Origin: Peptacetobacter hominis
Lineage (GTDB): Bacteria > Bacillota > Clostridia > Peptostreptococcales > Peptostreptococcaceae
Direction: 5' to 3'
Length of the DNA stretch: 64,000 nucleotides
Assembly (NCBI RefSeq): GCF_006861675.1
Contig: NZ_SGJB01000002.1
Span: 109,207 to 173,206, forward strand
The notes beneath the pieces are model-generated. The model ran no database searches. It saw nothing but the letters and a program-made list of their open reading frames with translations, and was not told the DNA's origin. Numbering within the stretch: position 1 is the first letter of the stretch; every line of letters starts with the position of its first letter. The position numbers and the translations under genes are program-made. Below are positions 54,061-62,507 of the stretch, piece after piece.

Positions 54061-55414
54061 AAAGAAATTATATCTTGAATGTTATGCTGGAATAAGCGGG
54101 GATATGTTTGTAGCATCGCTTCTTGATCTTGGTGCTGATAGAGAAGTACTTGAAAAATCACTTAATAGCCTTGAAATGATAAAGGGAAAATTCCAGATAA
54201 AAATAGATAGAGTTGTGAAGTCGGGGCTTGATGCATGTGATTTCTCTGTAATACTTGAGCAGGATAATCACGACCACGATATGGATTATCTACATGGGGA
54301 ACATAATCATGACCACTCTCATGATCACTCACATCACCACGGAGAACATGAACATCATCACGATCATTCACATCATCATGATCACAGCCATACTCATGAC
54401 CACTCACACCATCATGACCATGAACATAGCCATGAACACAGTCATGAACATCACCACGAACATGTGGGACTTATACAGATACAGGAAATAATAAATAATA
54501 GTGGACTTACAGATAATGCCAAGAAGATAGCTATAAGAATATTTGATATACTTGCAGATGCAGAAGCAAAGGCCCATGGAAAGCCAAAAACAGAAGTACA
54601 TTTCCACGAGGTTGGAGCAGTAGATTCAATAGTAGATATTGCAGCAGCTGCCGTATGTATAGATAATCTTGGAATAGAAGAAGCTGTAGTTCCGGCACTT
54701 TATGAAGGGATAGGAACTGTAAGATGTCAGCACGGAGTTTTACCTGTTCCAGTTCCAGCAGTACTTAATATAATAGATGCGGAAAATCTTACACTTAGTA
54801 TAACAGGAATAAAAGGAGAGTTTGTAACTCCTACAGGTGCTGCAATAGCTGCAGCTATATGCACTGACAAAAAACTTCCGGAAAAATTCAGAGTAGTAAA
54901 AACAGGTATAGGTGCAGGAAAGAGAAATTATGAAAGAGCAAGTCTTCTTAGAGCCATGATAATAGAGGATGCGGAAGAAAATGAAAGCGACAAAATAGTA
55001 AAAATGGAATCTAATATAGATGATTGCTCAGGTGAGGCACTTGGATATGTAATGCAGAGACTTATGGAATCAGGAGCTAGAGATGTACACTATTCTCCTG
55101 TATTTATGAAGAAAAACAGACCTGGATATCAGCTTAATGTAGTCTGCAAAGAAGAAAAAATAGATGAACTTCGGAATATAATATTTGAGGAAACTACAAG
55201 TATAGGAATCAGAGTTCAGCATATGGACAGAAGAATACTAAAAAGAAGAATAGAAATGAGAGATACTTCTATGGGAAAAGTTCAGGTCAAAGTATGTTCT
55301 CTTCCATCAGGTGATAGAGTTTATCCTGAGCACGATTGTATAGTGAAAATATGTAGAGAAACAGGAAGAACTTGGCAGGATGTATATCGCCAGATTCTTG
55401 AGGAGTGCAAGTAA
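54053..55414 (+). CDS. larC: Nickel-insertion cyclometallase LarC
   Basis: A 453-aa CTP-dependent enzyme that inserts nickel into the pincer ligand. LECYAGISGDMFVASLLDLG starts the catalytic part; HFHEVGAVDSIVDIAAAAVC and KGEFVTPTGAAIAA follow; the C-terminal NIDDCSGEALGYVMQRLMESGARDV belongs to the LarC2 region. In Lactobacillus plantarum larC is two frames joined by ribosomal frameshifting; here it is one continuous frame. Residues 73-137 hold 35 histidines plus many Asp/Glu, a metal-storage-like linker. ATG 54053 follows GGGGGTTGGAG. It overlaps larB and ends one base before larE. Confidence 0.95.
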   Translation: MSKKKLYLECYAGISGDMFVASLLDLGADREVLEKSLNSLEMIKGKFQIKIDRVVKSGLDACDFSVILEQDNHDHDMDYLHGEHNHDHSHDHSHHHGEHEHHHDHSHHHDHSHTHDHSHHHDHEHSHEHSHEHHHEHVGLIQIQEIINNSGLTDNAKKIAIRIFDILADAEAKAHGKPKTEVHFHEVGAVDSIVDIAAAAVCIDNLGIEEAVVPALYEGIGTVRCQHGVLPVPVPAVLNIIDAENLTLSITGIKGEFVTPTGAAIAAAICTDKKLPEKFRVVKTGIGAGKRNYERASLLRAMIIEDAEENESDKIVKMESNIDDCSGEALGYVMQRLMESGARDVHYSPVFMKKNRPGYQLNVVCKEEKIDELRNIIFEETTSIGIRVQHMDRRILKRRIEMRDTSMGKVQVKVCSLPSGDRVYPEHDCIVKICRETGRTWQDVYRQILEECK

Positions 55415-55415
55415 G

Positions 55416-56237
55416 ATGAACTACAATGATAAAAAAAGAAATCTCATGGAAATAATAGAGAGAATATCTGAAAATGATGTTGTTGTAGCTTTTTCCGGGG
55501 GTGTTGACAGTAGTCTTCTTCTAAAGCTTTTTTCTGAAGCATCTAAAAAAAGTGGAAACAGAGTATGCGCTGTAACTGCAAATACAAAAATACATCCAGT
55601 AAAAGATATAGAAATAGCATCGCGTGTTGCAGATGAAATGGGAGCTGAACACAGAATAGTTACAATTGACGAACTTCAGGAAGCAGGAATAGAAAATAAT
55701 CCCGTAGATAGATGTTATCGCTGTAAAAAGAGTATATTCAATAAAATAATACAGCTTGCAAATGACGAGGGAATATATACTGTTGCAGAGGGTACAAATT
55801 CTGATGATCTGGGAATGTACAGACCTGGAATACGTGCAATCAGGGAACTTGGAATAAAAAGTCCGCTTGCTGAAGCCGGATTTACAAAAGAAGAAGTAAG
55901 AAAATTTGCAGCGGAATTCGGGATATCTGTATCAGAAAGACCTTCTACACCATGTATGGCTACGAGATTTCCATATGGAGTAAAACTTGACTATGAAAGT
56001 ATAAGAAAAGTTGAAGATGGTGAAATATGGCTCAGAGAAAATGGATTTTATAACGTAAGAATACGCGTACATGGAAACATTGCCAGAATAGAAGTCGATA
56101 AGAAGGATATGAACCTTGTTATAGATAAAAAAGATGAAATTACAGAATATCTGAAAAAACTTGGATATGATTATATAACTCTGGACCTTGAGGGATTCAG
56201 GTCTGGAAGTATGGATATCCATATAAAAGACAAATAG
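55416..56237 (+). CDS. larE: Pincer-cofactor sulfur transferase LarE
   Basis: A 273-aa PP-loop ATPase of the adenine-nucleotide alpha-hydrolase family. It adenylates the carboxylates of the pincer precursor and converts them to thiocarboxylates. The PP loop is SGGVDSS at 27-33. Cys100 and Cys103 (DRCYRCKK) plus Cys180 (STPCMATRF) make three cysteines, the pattern of LarE proteins that use a 4Fe-4S cluster instead of sacrificing a single cysteine. ATG 55416 follows GAGGAG; frames farther upstream lie inside larC. Last gene of the operon, followed by a terminator. Confidence 0.94.
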   Translation: MNYNDKKRNLMEIIERISENDVVVAFSGGVDSSLLLKLFSEASKKSGNRVCAVTANTKIHPVKDIEIASRVADEMGAEHRIVTIDELQEAGIENNPVDRCYRCKKSIFNKIIQLANDEGIYTVAEGTNSDDLGMYRPGIRAIRELGIKSPLAEAGFTKEEVRKFAAEFGISVSERPSTPCMATRFPYGVKLDYESIRKVEDGEIWLRENGFYNVRIRVHGNIARIEVDKKDMNLVIDKKDEITEYLKKLGYDYITLDLEGFRSGSMDIHIKDK

Positions 56238-56288
56238 TTTATAGCTTATATGCAAAATAAATGTATAAAAAGAAAACTATATACATTA

Positions 56289-56322
56289 AAATAAAACCAG
56301 CTTTTGCTGGTTTTATTTTTTT
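56289..56322 (+). terminator. Rho-independent terminator after larE
   Basis: AATAAAACCAGC and GCTGGTTTTATT arms, TTTT loop, T tail. Confidence 0.85.
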
Positions 56323-56378
56323 AAATCCTATAAAATATATATTGAAGTTTTATTTAATACAAAATACAGGATATATGA

Positions 56379-57209
56379 TTATAGTTTATTTTTCATGAAA
56401 TTTATAGCATCGTTGTATTTTTTCAGTTCAGATTCTATTTTATCCGGATAAGTATGTCTTAGCTCTGACAGTATTATATTGCATAGAAGAATAGATAAAA
56501 TAGGTGAATTATAAAAAGTTTCAGCTGTTTCTCTTGTTATTATATACACATCCGCTTCCACTGATTTACCGACTATATCGGAATTTGTCATCGATACAAA
56601 TTTTGCTCCGACTTTTTTAGCATAGCGTGCAACCATATAATCGTCATCTTCCATATCAGAAAAGTTGGACATTATAACAAGATCTTTTTCTGTCATGGGA
56701 AGGATTTTTTCTCTGAGACTAACACCCTGATCGTCAGTATAAACACAGTTTATCCCGCAGATTGGTAAATAGTTATAAAGATATTTCATAGCTATTGAAT
56801 CAGTACCAAAACCAATAAGATATACAGTTGATGCAGATGCAATATATTCGACTATAGTCTTTACTTTGGAAAGAGAAAGTCTTTTTTCGAAACTGTTTAT
56901 ATCATTTATCAGGTTATTAAACAGAAAATCTTTTCCCGGAGTTGATAAAAAAGTTTCGTATGGACTATGTCTTATGGAAGATAACTGTTCATCGTTTATT
57001 TCTCGTTTAAGTTCTATAAATCCTTTGTAGCCTATCTTCTGACTGAATCTTACAAGGGTAGCCTTGCTTGTACCTGATTTAAGGGCTATATCATTTCCAT
57101 TGTAGTGTGATATAGTATCGTAGTTTTCTATTATGAATGTTGCTATATTTTTTTCGTTTTTTGAAAATGAATCAAAATTTGAAATGATTTTATCTTTGAT
57201 TGTAGTCAT
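56379..57209 (-). CDS. RpiR/MurR-family transcriptional regulator
   Basis: A 276-aa regulator with an N-terminal RpiR helix-turn-helix (SKNEKNIATFIIENYD, then DIALKSGTSKATLVRFSQKIGYKGFIELK) and a C-terminal SIS sugar-phosphate domain (TVYLIGFGTDSIAMKYLYNYL, then DLVIMSNFSDMEDD, FVSMTNSDIVGKSV). The SIS domain binds phosphorylated sugars. No sugar gene faces it directly; the fructose cluster runs the other way, 180 bases off. ATG 57209 is chosen on spacing from AAAGGAC; ATG 57215 is possible. Confidence 0.85.
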   Translation of the reverse strand: MTTIKDKIISNFDSFSKNEKNIATFIIENYDTISHYNGNDIALKSGTSKATLVRFSQKIGYKGFIELKREINDEQLSSIRHSPYETFLSTPGKDFLFNNLINDINSFEKRLSLSKVKTIVEYIASASTVYLIGFGTDSIAMKYLYNYLPICGINCVYTDDQGVSLREKILPMTEKDLVIMSNFSDMEDDDYMVARYAKKVGAKFVSMTNSDIVGKSVEADVYIITRETAETFYNSPILSILLCNIILSELRHTYPDKIESELKKYNDAINFMKNKL

Positions 57210-57391
57210 AAACATTAGTCCTTTCCTGAGATATACAGAATATTATACCATAAAAGATATTAGATATGTTATATTTGAATATATATGATATATATGGAAT
57301 ATTGTTGTTATATCAATAAAAAATATAAGATTTCATATAATATATGCTATGATATAAATAAATATTATAAATCAGATAAGGACGTGATTTA

Positions 57392-58138
57392 ATGCTGGCT
57401 GAGGAAAGACATAAGCTTATACTTGAAAAACTGAATATTGATTCTGTAGTATACCAGAGCGAACTTGTAGATTATCTGAAAACATCAGAGTCTACAATAA
57501 GAAGAGACCTTAACTATCTGCATGAGGCAGGACTTTTGAAAAAGGTTCATGGTGGAGCTGTAAAAATAGATTCAGATCCGATAAACACAAAAGATGAGAA
57601 AGTAGAAATAAGACAGAGTCTTCATATGGATGATAAATTAAAAATAGCAAGGGCAGCAGCTGGACTTATAGATGCCGAAGATTTTGTATATATAGATGCT
57701 GGAACAACTACAGAACTTATGATAAATTTTATAAATGAAAGAAAAGCGGTATTTGTAACAAATGGAATAGTTCATGCAAAAAAACTTATAGAAAGAGGAT
57801 TTACAACATATATAATCGGTGGAGAATTAAAGCCGTTGACTGAAGCTATTATAGGTGTTGAAGCTGTAAACTCTCTCAAAAAATATAATTTTACAAAGGG
57901 ATTTTTTGGAACCAATGGTATAGACGAGTATAGAGGGTTTACAACACCGGATATAAGAGAGGCACTTGTAAAAGAGGAAGCAATAAAAAGATCAAAAGAA
58001 GCTTTTGTGCTTGCTGATAAATCAAAATTTTCAAAAATAAGCTCGGTCTGTTTTGCAGAAACTTCTGATGCAAAAGTAATTACAACTGATAAAGAAGAAT
58101 ATAAATCATATGAAAAGATAAAAATAATTGAAGTATAG
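57392..58138 (+). CDS. fruR: DeoR-family fructose operon repressor
   Basis: A 248-aa regulator with a DeoR HTH (ERHKLILEKLNIDSVVYQSELVDYL, TSESTIRRDLNYLHEAGLLKKVHGGAV) and a C-terminal DeoR sensor (DAGTTTELMINFI, GFFGTNGIDEYRGFTTPDIREALVK), which binds fructose 1-phosphate in this group. It lies ahead of fruK-fruA, yet a strong terminator and a separate promoter with repeated ATGAAAGA boxes lie in between, so fruK-fruA are under its control rather than in its transcript. AAGGACGTGAT precedes the start. Confidence 0.88.
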   Translation: MLAEERHKLILEKLNIDSVVYQSELVDYLKTSESTIRRDLNYLHEAGLLKKVHGGAVKIDSDPINTKDEKVEIRQSLHMDDKLKIARAAAGLIDAEDFVYIDAGTTTELMINFINERKAVFVTNGIVHAKKLIERGFTTYIIGGELKPLTEAIIGVEAVNSLKKYNFTKGFFGTNGIDEYRGFTTPDIREALVKEEAIKRSKEAFVLADKSKFSKISSVCFAETSDAKVITTDKEEYKSYEKIKIIEV

Positions 58139-58210
58139 AAGATTGCTGTATAAAAAATTCCATAGAATACAGATAAACTATTAAAAACAATTATACATAT
58201 TGCAGATTTT

Positions 58211-58246
58211 GAAAGGTGTTTCATGAATATATGAAACACCTTTTGG
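58211..58246 (+). terminator. Rho-independent terminator after fruR
   Basis: AAAGGTGTTTCAT and ATGAAACACCTTTT arms with a short loop. It lies in the 371-base gap before fruK. Confidence 0.8.
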
Positions 58247-58252
58247 CATATA

Positions 58253-58399
58253 ATGAAAGATTATGGAATATATTACTTATCTGATTTACTGGCTTGACAA
58301 TAAGGTTTTATGCGAAAATTACGGTATAAAATGGAATTTTATGGAAAAATATAAAAGAAAATGACAGATTATGAAAGAAATATATTGACATATGAAAGA
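58253..58399 (+). promoter_or_regulatory. Repeated ATGAAAGA boxes, candidate FruR operators
   Basis: ATGAAAGA occurs at 58253, 58371 and 58392, the last two in the longer TATGAAAGAAA form 21 bases apart, about two helical turns. The last copy lies inside the fruK promoter spacer. Related AAAATGGAAT repeats are also present (near 58329 and 58399). Confidence 0.5.
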
Positions 58400-58413
58400 A
58401 AATGGAATATTAT
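58385..58413 (+). promoter_or_regulatory. Sigma-A promoter of fruK-fruA
   Basis: Consensus TTGACA, 17-base spacer, TATTAT. The spacer contains an ATGAAAGA box, consistent with repression by FruR. Confidence 0.7.
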
Positions 58414-58509
58414 ATGTTTAAGAAAGAAATGTGAAAACCTTATCACAAAAATTAAATATAAATAAAAAACAGTTCTAAATTATAAAAATATGAAAGGGGA
58501 TATGTAGAA

Positions 58510-59415
58510 TTGATTTATACAATAACATTTAATCCGGCTTTGGATTATATTGTGAAAATGGATGATTTCAATCCTGGGTGTGTAAACAGGACAAAGTCAG
58601 AGGATGTATATGCGGGAGGAAAAGGTATAAATGTATCTATAGTCCTTAGAAATCTGGGAATAGACAACATAGCTCTTGGATATATAGCCGGATTTACCGG
58701 AGAAGAAATAGAAAGAAGAGTAAGAGAAGCTGGATGCAGTACAGATTTTATAAAACTTGAAAACGGAATGTCTAGAATCAATGTAAAAGTAAAGGCAGGT
58801 GTTGAAAGTGAAATAAATGGAAGAGGTCCGGAAATCTCTAAAGATGCGCTGAATGAATTATACAAAAAGCTGGATAACCTAAAAGAAGGAGATATTCTTG
58901 TTCTTGCAGGAAGTATACCTTCAACTCTACCAGAGGATATATACGAAAGAATAATGGAATATATTCAGGCTAAAGGAGTAAAGAGTATAGTAGACACTAC
59001 AGGAAAACTTTTACTCAATGTACTGAAATATAAACCATTTATGATAAAGCCGAATCATCACGAGCTTGCTGAGCTTTTTGGAGTTGATCTAAATGGAATG
59101 GATGACATAGTAACATATGCGAAGAAGCTTAGAGAGATGGGTGCTGAAAACGTAATAATATCAATGGCAGGAGATGGTGCAGTTCTTGTTGATTCAGATG
59201 GAAATGTAGAAATAAGTGATGTACCAAAAGGTGAAGTCAAAAACTCTGTAGGAGCAGGAGACTCACTGGTTGCCGGATTTATATGTGGTTATCTGAAGAC
59301 AGGAAACCTGAAAGATGGATTTAAAATGGGTGTTGCCACAGGAAGTGCATCTGCATTTTCTGAGGGACTTGCAACAGAAGAAAAGGTAATGGAACTTCTG
59401 GAACAGATAAAATAA
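58510..59415 (+). CDS. fruK: 1-phosphofructokinase
   Basis: A 301-aa PfkB-family kinase converting fructose 1-phosphate to fructose 1,6-bisphosphate. TITFNPALDYIV starts the fold, AGGKGINVSIVLRNLG is the first PfkB motif, and GEVKNSVGAGDSLVAGFICGY carries the catalytic aspartate. The start is TTG with AAAGGGG ten bases upstream; the protein N terminus fits known FruK sequences. It is followed after 53 bases by the fructose permease gene on one transcript. Confidence 0.93.
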   Translation: MIYTITFNPALDYIVKMDDFNPGCVNRTKSEDVYAGGKGINVSIVLRNLGIDNIALGYIAGFTGEEIERRVREAGCSTDFIKLENGMSRINVKVKAGVESEINGRGPEISKDALNELYKKLDNLKEGDILVLAGSIPSTLPEDIYERIMEYIQAKGVKSIVDTTGKLLLNVLKYKPFMIKPNHHELAELFGVDLNGMDDIVTYAKKLREMGAENVIISMAGDGAVLVDSDGNVEISDVPKGEVKNSVGAGDSLVAGFICGYLKTGNLKDGFKMGVATGSASAFSEGLATEEKVMELLEQIK

Positions 59416-59468
59416 AAAGTATCAGGAATTTTGGATAGATAAAATAAAGGGTAAAAATGGAGGACACA

Positions 59469-61352
59469 ATGAAAATAACAGACTTACTTAGTGTAAAAGG
59501 TATAGAAATAAATCCTGAAGTATCAGATAAATCTGGTGCTATAGACAAGCTTGTAGATCTTATGGAAAAAGCGGGCAATCTTAACGATAGAGAAGAATAC
59601 AAAAAAGCAATTCTTGCAAGAGAAGAAATATGTACAACAGGTATAGGTGATAATATAGCAATACCTCATGCAAAGACAGAAGCTGTTAAAAAAGCAGGTC
59701 TTGCAGCGATGGTTTTAAAAGATGGTGTTGATTATGACTCTATGGATGGACAGCCATCAAAACTATTCTTTATGATAGCTGCTCCAGAAGGTGGAAACAA
59801 CGTACATCTTGATGTACTTGCAAGACTTTCAGCAATGCTTATGGACACTGATTTCAGAGACAGACTTATAGCAGCTGAATCTGTGGAAGAGTTTCTTGAT
59901 ATAGTGGATAAAAAAGAAAATGAAAAACTTGAAAGTAAAAATACAGAAGAAAAAGTATCTGAAAATGGATATAGAGTTCTTGCAGTAACTGCATGCCCAA
60001 CAGGAATAGCTCATACATTTATGGCAGCTGAAGCACTTGAAAACAAAGCAGCTGAAATGGGAATAAGCATAAAAGTAGAGACAAACGGATCTGGTGGAGC
60101 TAAAAATGTTCTTACAAAAGAAGAAATAGAAAATGCTGAATGTATAATAATAGCAGCAGATAAAAATGTTGAAATGGCTAGATTTGACGGCAAAAAAATG
60201 ATACAGACAAAGGTTGCGGACGGAATACACAAAACAGAAGAACTTCTTAAAAAGGCAACAGATGGAACTGCATCAGTATATCACCATGTAGGTGGCGGTG
60301 AAGCTTCTGATACATCTACAGAAAATGAAAGTATAGGAAGACAGATATACAAGCATCTTATGAACGGTGTATCTCACATGCTTCCGTTCGTAATAGGTGG
60401 AGGTATACTTATAGCACTTGCTTTCCTATTTGATGATTATACAATAGATCCTTCTAACTTCGGTATGAATACACCTTTTGCAGCATTCCTTAAAACTGTA
60501 GGTGGAACAGCATTTGGATTTATGCTTCCGATACTTGCTGGATATATAGCTATGAGTATAGCTGATAGACCGGCTCTTGCTGTAGGTTTTGTCGGTGGTA
60601 TGCTTGCCAATAACGGCGGTTCAGGCTTCCTTGGTGCACTTGTTGCAGGATTTATAGCAGGATATCTTGTACTTGGAATGAAAAAGGTATTTGATAAACT
60701 TCCTCAGAGTCTTGAAGGTTTAAAACCTGTACTTCTTTATCCTTTCTTTGGAATACTTTTAATAGGTGCAATAATAACATTTGTTGTAAATCCTCCTGTT
60801 GCATATATAAACAACGCTATATTTGAATTCCTTAACGGACTTGGATCAAGCAGTAAAATGCTTCTTGGAGCACTTCTTGGAGGAATGATGGCTATAGATA
60901 TGGGTGGTCCTATAAATAAAGCGGCATATGTATTCGGAACTGCATCTCTTGCAAGTGGACAGTTTGAATTCATGGCAGCAGTAATGGCAGGTGGAATGGT
61001 TCCTCCTCTAGCAATAGCACTTTGTACAACAGTATTCAAAAAGAAATTCACAAAGAGAGAAAGACAGTCTGGTGTTACAAACTATATAATGGGACTTTCA
61101 TTCATAACAGAGGGTGCAATACCATTTGCGGCTCAGGATCCACTAAGAGTTATACCTTCTTGTGTAGCAGGTTCTGCAGTTGCAGGTGCATTATCAATGT
61201 TCTTTGGATGCGGACTTAGAGCTCCTCATGGTGGAGTATTCGTAATACCTACAATAACAAATCCTCTTGGATATATGGCAGCAATTGTTATAGGTTCTGT
61301 TGTAGGAATGTTTGTACTTGGATTACTTAAGAAAAATATAGAAGAAGAATAA
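59469..61352 (+). CDS. fruA: PTS fructose transporter, EIIABC fusion
   Basis: A 627-aa fusion that imports and phosphorylates fructose. The EIIA domain (about 1-150) has the phosphorylated histidine H67 in AIPHAKTEA. EIIB (about 165-265) has the cysteine C176 in TACPTGIAHTFMAAEAL. EIIC (about 290-625) follows, with LPFVIGGGILIALAFL, GGMMAIDMGGPINKAAYVFG and ITEGAIPFAAQDP. ATG 59469 follows GGAGG; an ATG at 59457 overlaps it. With fruK it converts extracellular fructose to fructose 1,6-bisphosphate. Confidence 0.94.
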   Translation: MKITDLLSVKGIEINPEVSDKSGAIDKLVDLMEKAGNLNDREEYKKAILAREEICTTGIGDNIAIPHAKTEAVKKAGLAAMVLKDGVDYDSMDGQPSKLFFMIAAPEGGNNVHLDVLARLSAMLMDTDFRDRLIAAESVEEFLDIVDKKENEKLESKNTEEKVSENGYRVLAVTACPTGIAHTFMAAEALENKAAEMGISIKVETNGSGGAKNVLTKEEIENAECIIIAADKNVEMARFDGKKMIQTKVADGIHKTEELLKKATDGTASVYHHVGGGEASDTSTENESIGRQIYKHLMNGVSHMLPFVIGGGILIALAFLFDDYTIDPSNFGMNTPFAAFLKTVGGTAFGFMLPILAGYIAMSIADRPALAVGFVGGMLANNGGSGFLGALVAGFIAGYLVLGMKKVFDKLPQSLEGLKPVLLYPFFGILLIGAIITFVVNPPVAYINNAIFEFLNGLGSSSKMLLGALLGGMMAIDMGGPINKAAYVFGTASLASGQFEFMAAVMAGGMVPPLAIALCTTVFKKKFTKRERQSGVTNYIMGLSFITEGAIPFAAQDPLRVIPSCVAGSAVAGALSMFFGCGLRAPHGGVFVIPTITNPLGYMAAIVIGSVVGMFVLGLLKKNIEEE

Positions 61353-61365
61353 TATAGAATAAATA

Positions 61366-61397
61366 AAGTACCGGTATATGCCGGTACTTTATTTTTG
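61366..61397 (+). terminator. Rho-independent terminator after fruA
   Basis: AAAGTACCGG and CCGGTACTTT arms, TATATG loop, T tail. Confidence 0.85.
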
Positions 61398-61460
61398 TAT
61401 CTATTTATAAACTTAAGTGTTAAAATGTATATAACAGAACAGTTATCGGGAGGAAATAAC

Positions 61461-62492
61461 ATGGAGGGGAAGATTTTAACAAATATAATAATTATAAATA
61501 TAGTTGTACTTATTGTGGCTATATTATTTATGCTAGTAGTGTTTTATATAACAGTAAATATAAAAAAGAGAAATAGAAGAATGGAAAATGAGGAATATGA
61601 AAAATTAAAGCCTGATGTAATGGACTATATAAATGGAAAATCAGATAGAATAAAAAATCTGATGGCAAGTAGGCTTAGTAAAAATACAGTCTTGAATATA
61701 ATACTTGATTATTCGGAAAATGGGAAAATAGACTGTGGCGAAATTATAGAAAGTCTGGGACTGGACTCGGTTCTTAAGGAAAATCTGAAAAAAAACGACA
61801 ATAAAATACTCGCTATAAAAAATATAGGAATATCAAATATAGACGGTGCGTACGATATTCTGAAGGAATACTGGAATTCTGATGATTTTGATGAGAGATA
61901 TTTCAGTATGTATTATACAATTGCACTTCTTAAAAAGAAAAAATATACTATGGAAATAATAGATACGATTCTAGGAGCCGGATTCAGCGACGATAGAAAA
62001 ATAGAGATGATAAAAATTCTTGAAATAGAAAATGATGTTATCATAGACATTATAAACAGAAAACAGTCGGATACTTCAAAATCAGTTATGCTTTACAGTA
62101 TAGATGGAAATAAGCTTTCAGAACGGCAGATAGAGAAGATAAAGGAGATAACGAGATACAATACAGAGCTTGAAATAGGCATTGTAGACTCTTTTCTTAT
62201 GTCAAAAAGTAAAAATGCATTTAATCATATAGAATCTCTGGTAATAGAAAAAAGGGATCCTATACTTCAGGCACATATAGCTAATAGACTTGCTGTATAT
62301 AAATCTAAAAAAGGATTTAATCTTCTAAAGATACTTCTTCACAGTGAGGACTGGGATGTGAAATACAATGCAGCAGTTGCAATTCTAAGTTATGGCGAAG
62401 AAGGAAGAGATTATCTGAAAGATGAATTTGAACACGATAATATATCTTCTGCAGGCGAAATGGCGAATCTTCGTCTGAATATAAATATATAG
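61461..62492 (+). CDS. Membrane-anchored HEAT-repeat protein
   Basis: A 343-aa protein. One N-terminal helix (about residues 9-31, NIIIINIVVLIVAILFMLVVF) is followed by a basic RNRR segment and an all-helical cytosolic part with HEAT-like repeats, clearest in the last third (DPILQAHIANRLAVYKSKKGF, then WDVKYNAAVAILSYGEEGRDYL). ATG 61461 follows GGGAGG; the frame upstream to 61395 lacks a ribosome site. It ends 15 bases before a polysaccharide synthase gene and is surely co-expressed with it. The TM-plus-HEAT layout copies the C-terminal third of the 1030-aa protein at 16407. A scaffold for the synthase is the likely role. Confidence 0.7.
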   Translation: MEGKILTNIIIINIVVLIVAILFMLVVFYITVNIKKRNRRMENEEYEKLKPDVMDYINGKSDRIKNLMASRLSKNTVLNIILDYSENGKIDCGEIIESLGLDSVLKENLKKNDNKILAIKNIGISNIDGAYDILKEYWNSDDFDERYFSMYYTIALLKKKKYTMEIIDTILGAGFSDDRKIEMIKILEIENDVIIDIINRKQSDTSKSVMLYSIDGNKLSERQIEKIKEITRYNTELEIGIVDSFLMSKSKNAFNHIESLVIEKRDPILQAHIANRLAVYKSKKGFNLLKILLHSEDWDVKYNAAVAILSYGEEGRDYLKDEFEHDNISSAGEMANLRLNINI

Positions 62493-62507
62493 AAGGGAGG
62501 GGCAAAA

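Noticed and set aside
54269..54463. Possible programmed frameshift in larC, as in Lactobacillus plantarum
   Set aside because: The whole LarC runs in one frame from 54053 to 55414, so no frameshift is needed.
54162..54607. Several open frames on both strands over the histidine-rich part of larC
   Set aside because: They are shadows of the repetitive CAT/CAC codons; the larC frame has full family similarity on both sides.
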